From assembly GCF_004785795.1 (NCBI RefSeq), contig NZ_SRRO01000001.1, forward strand, positions 2,976,001-3,040,000: DNA of 64,000 nucleotides, written 5' to 3'. Position 1 is the first letter of the stretch. Each line of letters begins with the position of its first letter. The translations under genes were made by a program, and so were the position numbers. The DNA comes from Nocardioides eburneiflavus. GTDB lineage: Bacteria > Actinomycetota > Actinomycetes > Propionibacteriales > Nocardioidaceae. Below are positions 62,656 through 64,000 of the stretch, piece by piece. The notes beneath the pieces are model-generated. The model saw only the letters and a program-made list of their open reading frames with translations. It was not told where the DNA came from and searched no databases.

Positions 62656-63956
62656 TCACTGCGCAGAGCACGCCCACCAGTCCCACTGCCGGCCAGCGGC
62701 TGACCGGGCTCCTCGCCACGGTCGCCGTCCTCGGCATCATCATCGGCCTGCCGGCTCTCTTCCTGGCGATCGGAGCCAACCCGATCCCCGACCAGCCGCC
62801 GAGCTGGGAGAGCGTCAAGGACGCACTCCTCGCACCCGACGACGGCACCCTGATCCTGGGCCTGTTCAAGGTGATCGGCTGGACCGCGTGGGCCTTCATG
62901 ACCCTCAGCCTGGTGGTGGAGACCATCGCCCGGCTCCGCAGGGTCGAGGCGCCCAAGCTGCCGGGTCTTGGCCGTCCGCAGGCCGCGGCCCACGGACTGA
63001 TCGGACTCGCTGCCCTGCTGTTCATCGCCGCGCCCATCGCTGCGCCGATCGCTGCGCAGGCCGCCAACGCCGGCCCGGCCGCCGCGTCCGCGCCAGCGGC
63101 GGTGGGCCATGTCCAGGCCGGGACCGTCGACCAGACGCCCGCCCAGCACGGCGTGAAGGGCGAGGCGAAGCAGGAGCGTGCGACGGTCGATCACTCGGTC
63201 AAGCCGGGGGAGAGCCTGTGGTCGATCGCTGAGGACCACTTCGGTGACGGCGCGCGCTACAAGGAGATCGCCGAGCTCAACCGCGACCTCATCGGCTCCC
63301 GGCCCAGCTTCCTCGAGCCCGGCTGGGTGCTCAAGCTGCCCGCCCCGAACAGCGGAGCGCCCTCCAACACCAACTGGCACGCCTACACCGTGCAACCCAA
63401 CGACACACTCAGCGACATCGCCTACGACGAGCTCGGCGACGCCGACCGGTGGCCGGAGATCTACAAGGCCTCCACCGGCATCACCCAGCCCGGCGGCGCC
63501 CACCTCGCCGACCCCGACGTGATCGACGTCGGCTGGAGGCTCACCATCCCCGGAGCCCAGACACCTGCCGGCCACGACGACCGGCAGCAGCAGCCGCAGC
63601 CTCGCGAGGACAAGCCCGAGACCCCCGCCGAGTCCAAGACCGAGCAGCAGCCGGTCGACACGCCGGCCGAGGAGACTCCGCCGGTCCCCGAGACCGAGGC
63701 CCCGGAGACCGCCGCGCCCGAGGTCCCGCAGGCCGAGGAGCCGAGGGCGCCGGCCGCCGACGTCGACCAGGTCGACGAAGCCGACGACTCGATCCTCGAG
63801 GCGCCCTGGGTCCTCGCCGGTCTGACGGGCGGGGGCGTGCTGCTGTCCGGGGCACTGCTGATGGCGCTGCGGTCCCGTCGGCGCTCCGCCTACCGGAACC
63901 GGCCGCCGGGTCGAGCGATCGCCGCCCCCCGCCCGAGCTGGCGCCGGTGGAGATGA
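62652..63956 (+). CDS. LysM-domain membrane protein, frameshifted at its 3' end
   Basis: The visible frame encodes 434 residues: membrane helices at ~20-42, ~72-95 and ~115-137, two LysM domains (VKPGESLWSIAEDHFGDG ~180; VQPNDTLSDIAYDELGD ~247), a Pro/Glu-rich linker and a final helix (~380-402). LysM binds peptidoglycan, so it may anchor the pilus in the wall. The frame ends after RPSWRRWR, but the DNA after the C6 run at 63925-63930 reads PELAPVEMTLNATGAAAAAT in another frame, the expected continuation of the family (long LysM/BTAD proteins). One missing C, or -1 slippage, explains this. Confidence 0.82.
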   Translation: MITAQSTPTSPTAGQRLTGLLATVAVLGIIIGLPALFLAIGANPIPDQPPSWESVKDALLAPDDGTLILGLFKVIGWTAWAFMTLSLVVETIARLRRVEAPKLPGLGRPQAAAHGLIGLAALLFIAAPIAAPIAAQAANAGPAAASAPAAVGHVQAGTVDQTPAQHGVKGEAKQERATVDHSVKPGESLWSIAEDHFGDGARYKEIAELNRDLIGSRPSFLEPGWVLKLPAPNSGAPSNTNWHAYTVQPNDTLSDIAYDELGDADRWPEIYKASTGITQPGGAHLADPDVIDVGWRLTIPGAQTPAGHDDRQQQPQPREDKPETPAESKTEQQPVDTPAEETPPVPETEAPETAAPEVPQAEEPRAPAADVDQVDEADDSILEAPWVLAGLTGGGVLLSGALLMALRSRRRSAYRNRPPGRAIAAPRPSWRRWR

Positions 63957-64000
63957 CGCTGAATGCGACCGGTGCCGCCGCGGCCGCCACCGTGGAGTTC
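63932..64000 (+). CDS. Continuation of the LysM protein in the shifted frame
   Basis: From CCC at 63932 the frame reads PELAPVEMTLNATG and a poly-Ala stretch to the window end without a stop. Composition and residues fit a continuing coding region; it joins the upstream frame if one C is added to the C6 run (GCC GCC CCC CCG CCC GAG). Confidence 0.7.

Larger units (their letters stand above)
53138..64000. mobile_element. Integrative element with a Tad/Flp-like pilus locus, left part
   Basis: From the tRNA-Asn end to beyond the window: tyrosine recombinase, excisionase-like HTH gene, tandem-HTH regulator, then a Tad-type pilus operon and a LysM protein. The first 2.7 kb after the tRNA is visibly less GC-rich than its surroundings. 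No phage structural, relaxase or FtsK/TraB genes are seen inside the window; whether it is an ICE, a defective element or a fitness island depends on the unseen right part. Confidence 0.75.

Overview
The window is chromosomal DNA from a very GC-rich actinobacterium, most likely Nocardioides or a close relative in the Nocardioidaceae (inference). Supporting signs are frequent GTG starts, many 4-base ATGA/GTGA start-stop overlaps, a mycothiol-dependent-type enzyme, a CIRCE/HrcA-controlled dnaJ, a 10-methyl fatty acid gene pair, dispersed GGTTTCGAG-type intergenic repeats, and the actinobacterial housekeeping order lepA ... hemW - DUF3097 ... hrcA - dnaJ - rsmE ... phoH - ybeY - CNNM/CorC - cytidine-deaminase-like ... 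era ... leuA ... recO ... uppS - zur ... glyS ... dus ... dgt ... dnaG.

Positions 1-11 kb hold small accessory genes (aminoglycoside-phosphotransferase-fold kinases, a maleylpyruvate-isomerase-family enzyme, an SGNH hydrolase, a DUF222/HNH gene, a GNAT acetyltransferase, an EamA exporter, AlkZ-like and XdhC-like proteins) around lepA and hutD. From 11 to 19.7 kb come a long-chain acyl-CoA ligase, hemW, a DUF3097 gene, an MBL-fold hydrolase and the hrcA-dnaJ-rsmE group with a perfect CIRCE. At 19.7-22.4 kb a SigE-family sigma factor lies between two paralogous GerMN/Gmad2 extracytoplasmic proteins. At 22.8-32.4 kb are a HIT protein, a copper-monooxygenase-like lipoprotein, phoH-ybeY-CNNM, a tmsA-tmsB pair for 10-methyl-branched lipids, a siderophore-interacting-type flavoprotein and era with an unusual RDDE-repeat N terminus. 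At 32.4-43.1 kb are a septum-formation-type lipoprotein, a flavodoxin-like reductase, leuA with a leader peptide and stem-loop, recO, uppS, and a zinc regulon (zur, znuB, znuC, znuA) behind a double Zur-box-like operator; all three transporter parts carry His-rich extensions. At 43-53 kb are glyS, a lipoprotein, dus, a secreted SH3/M15-like cell-wall protein, dgt, a three-gene membrane/stress cluster and dnaG.

At 53.07 kb a tRNA-Asn(GTT) marks the left edge of an integrated element that runs off the right end: a tyrosine recombinase pointing at the tRNA, an excisionase-like HTH gene, a tandem-HTH regulator, then a tightly overlapping Tad/Flp-type pilus operon (CpaB-like, TadZ-like, TadA/CpaF, TadB, TadC, four pilin-like proteins with a shared ERG(S/A) motif, and a LysM membrane protein). 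This mobile Tad-like locus is the best candidate in the window for a little-described system. Its last gene shows an apparent one-base frameshift in a C6 run near the window end. No CRISPR array, rRNA or recognisable insertion sequence was seen.
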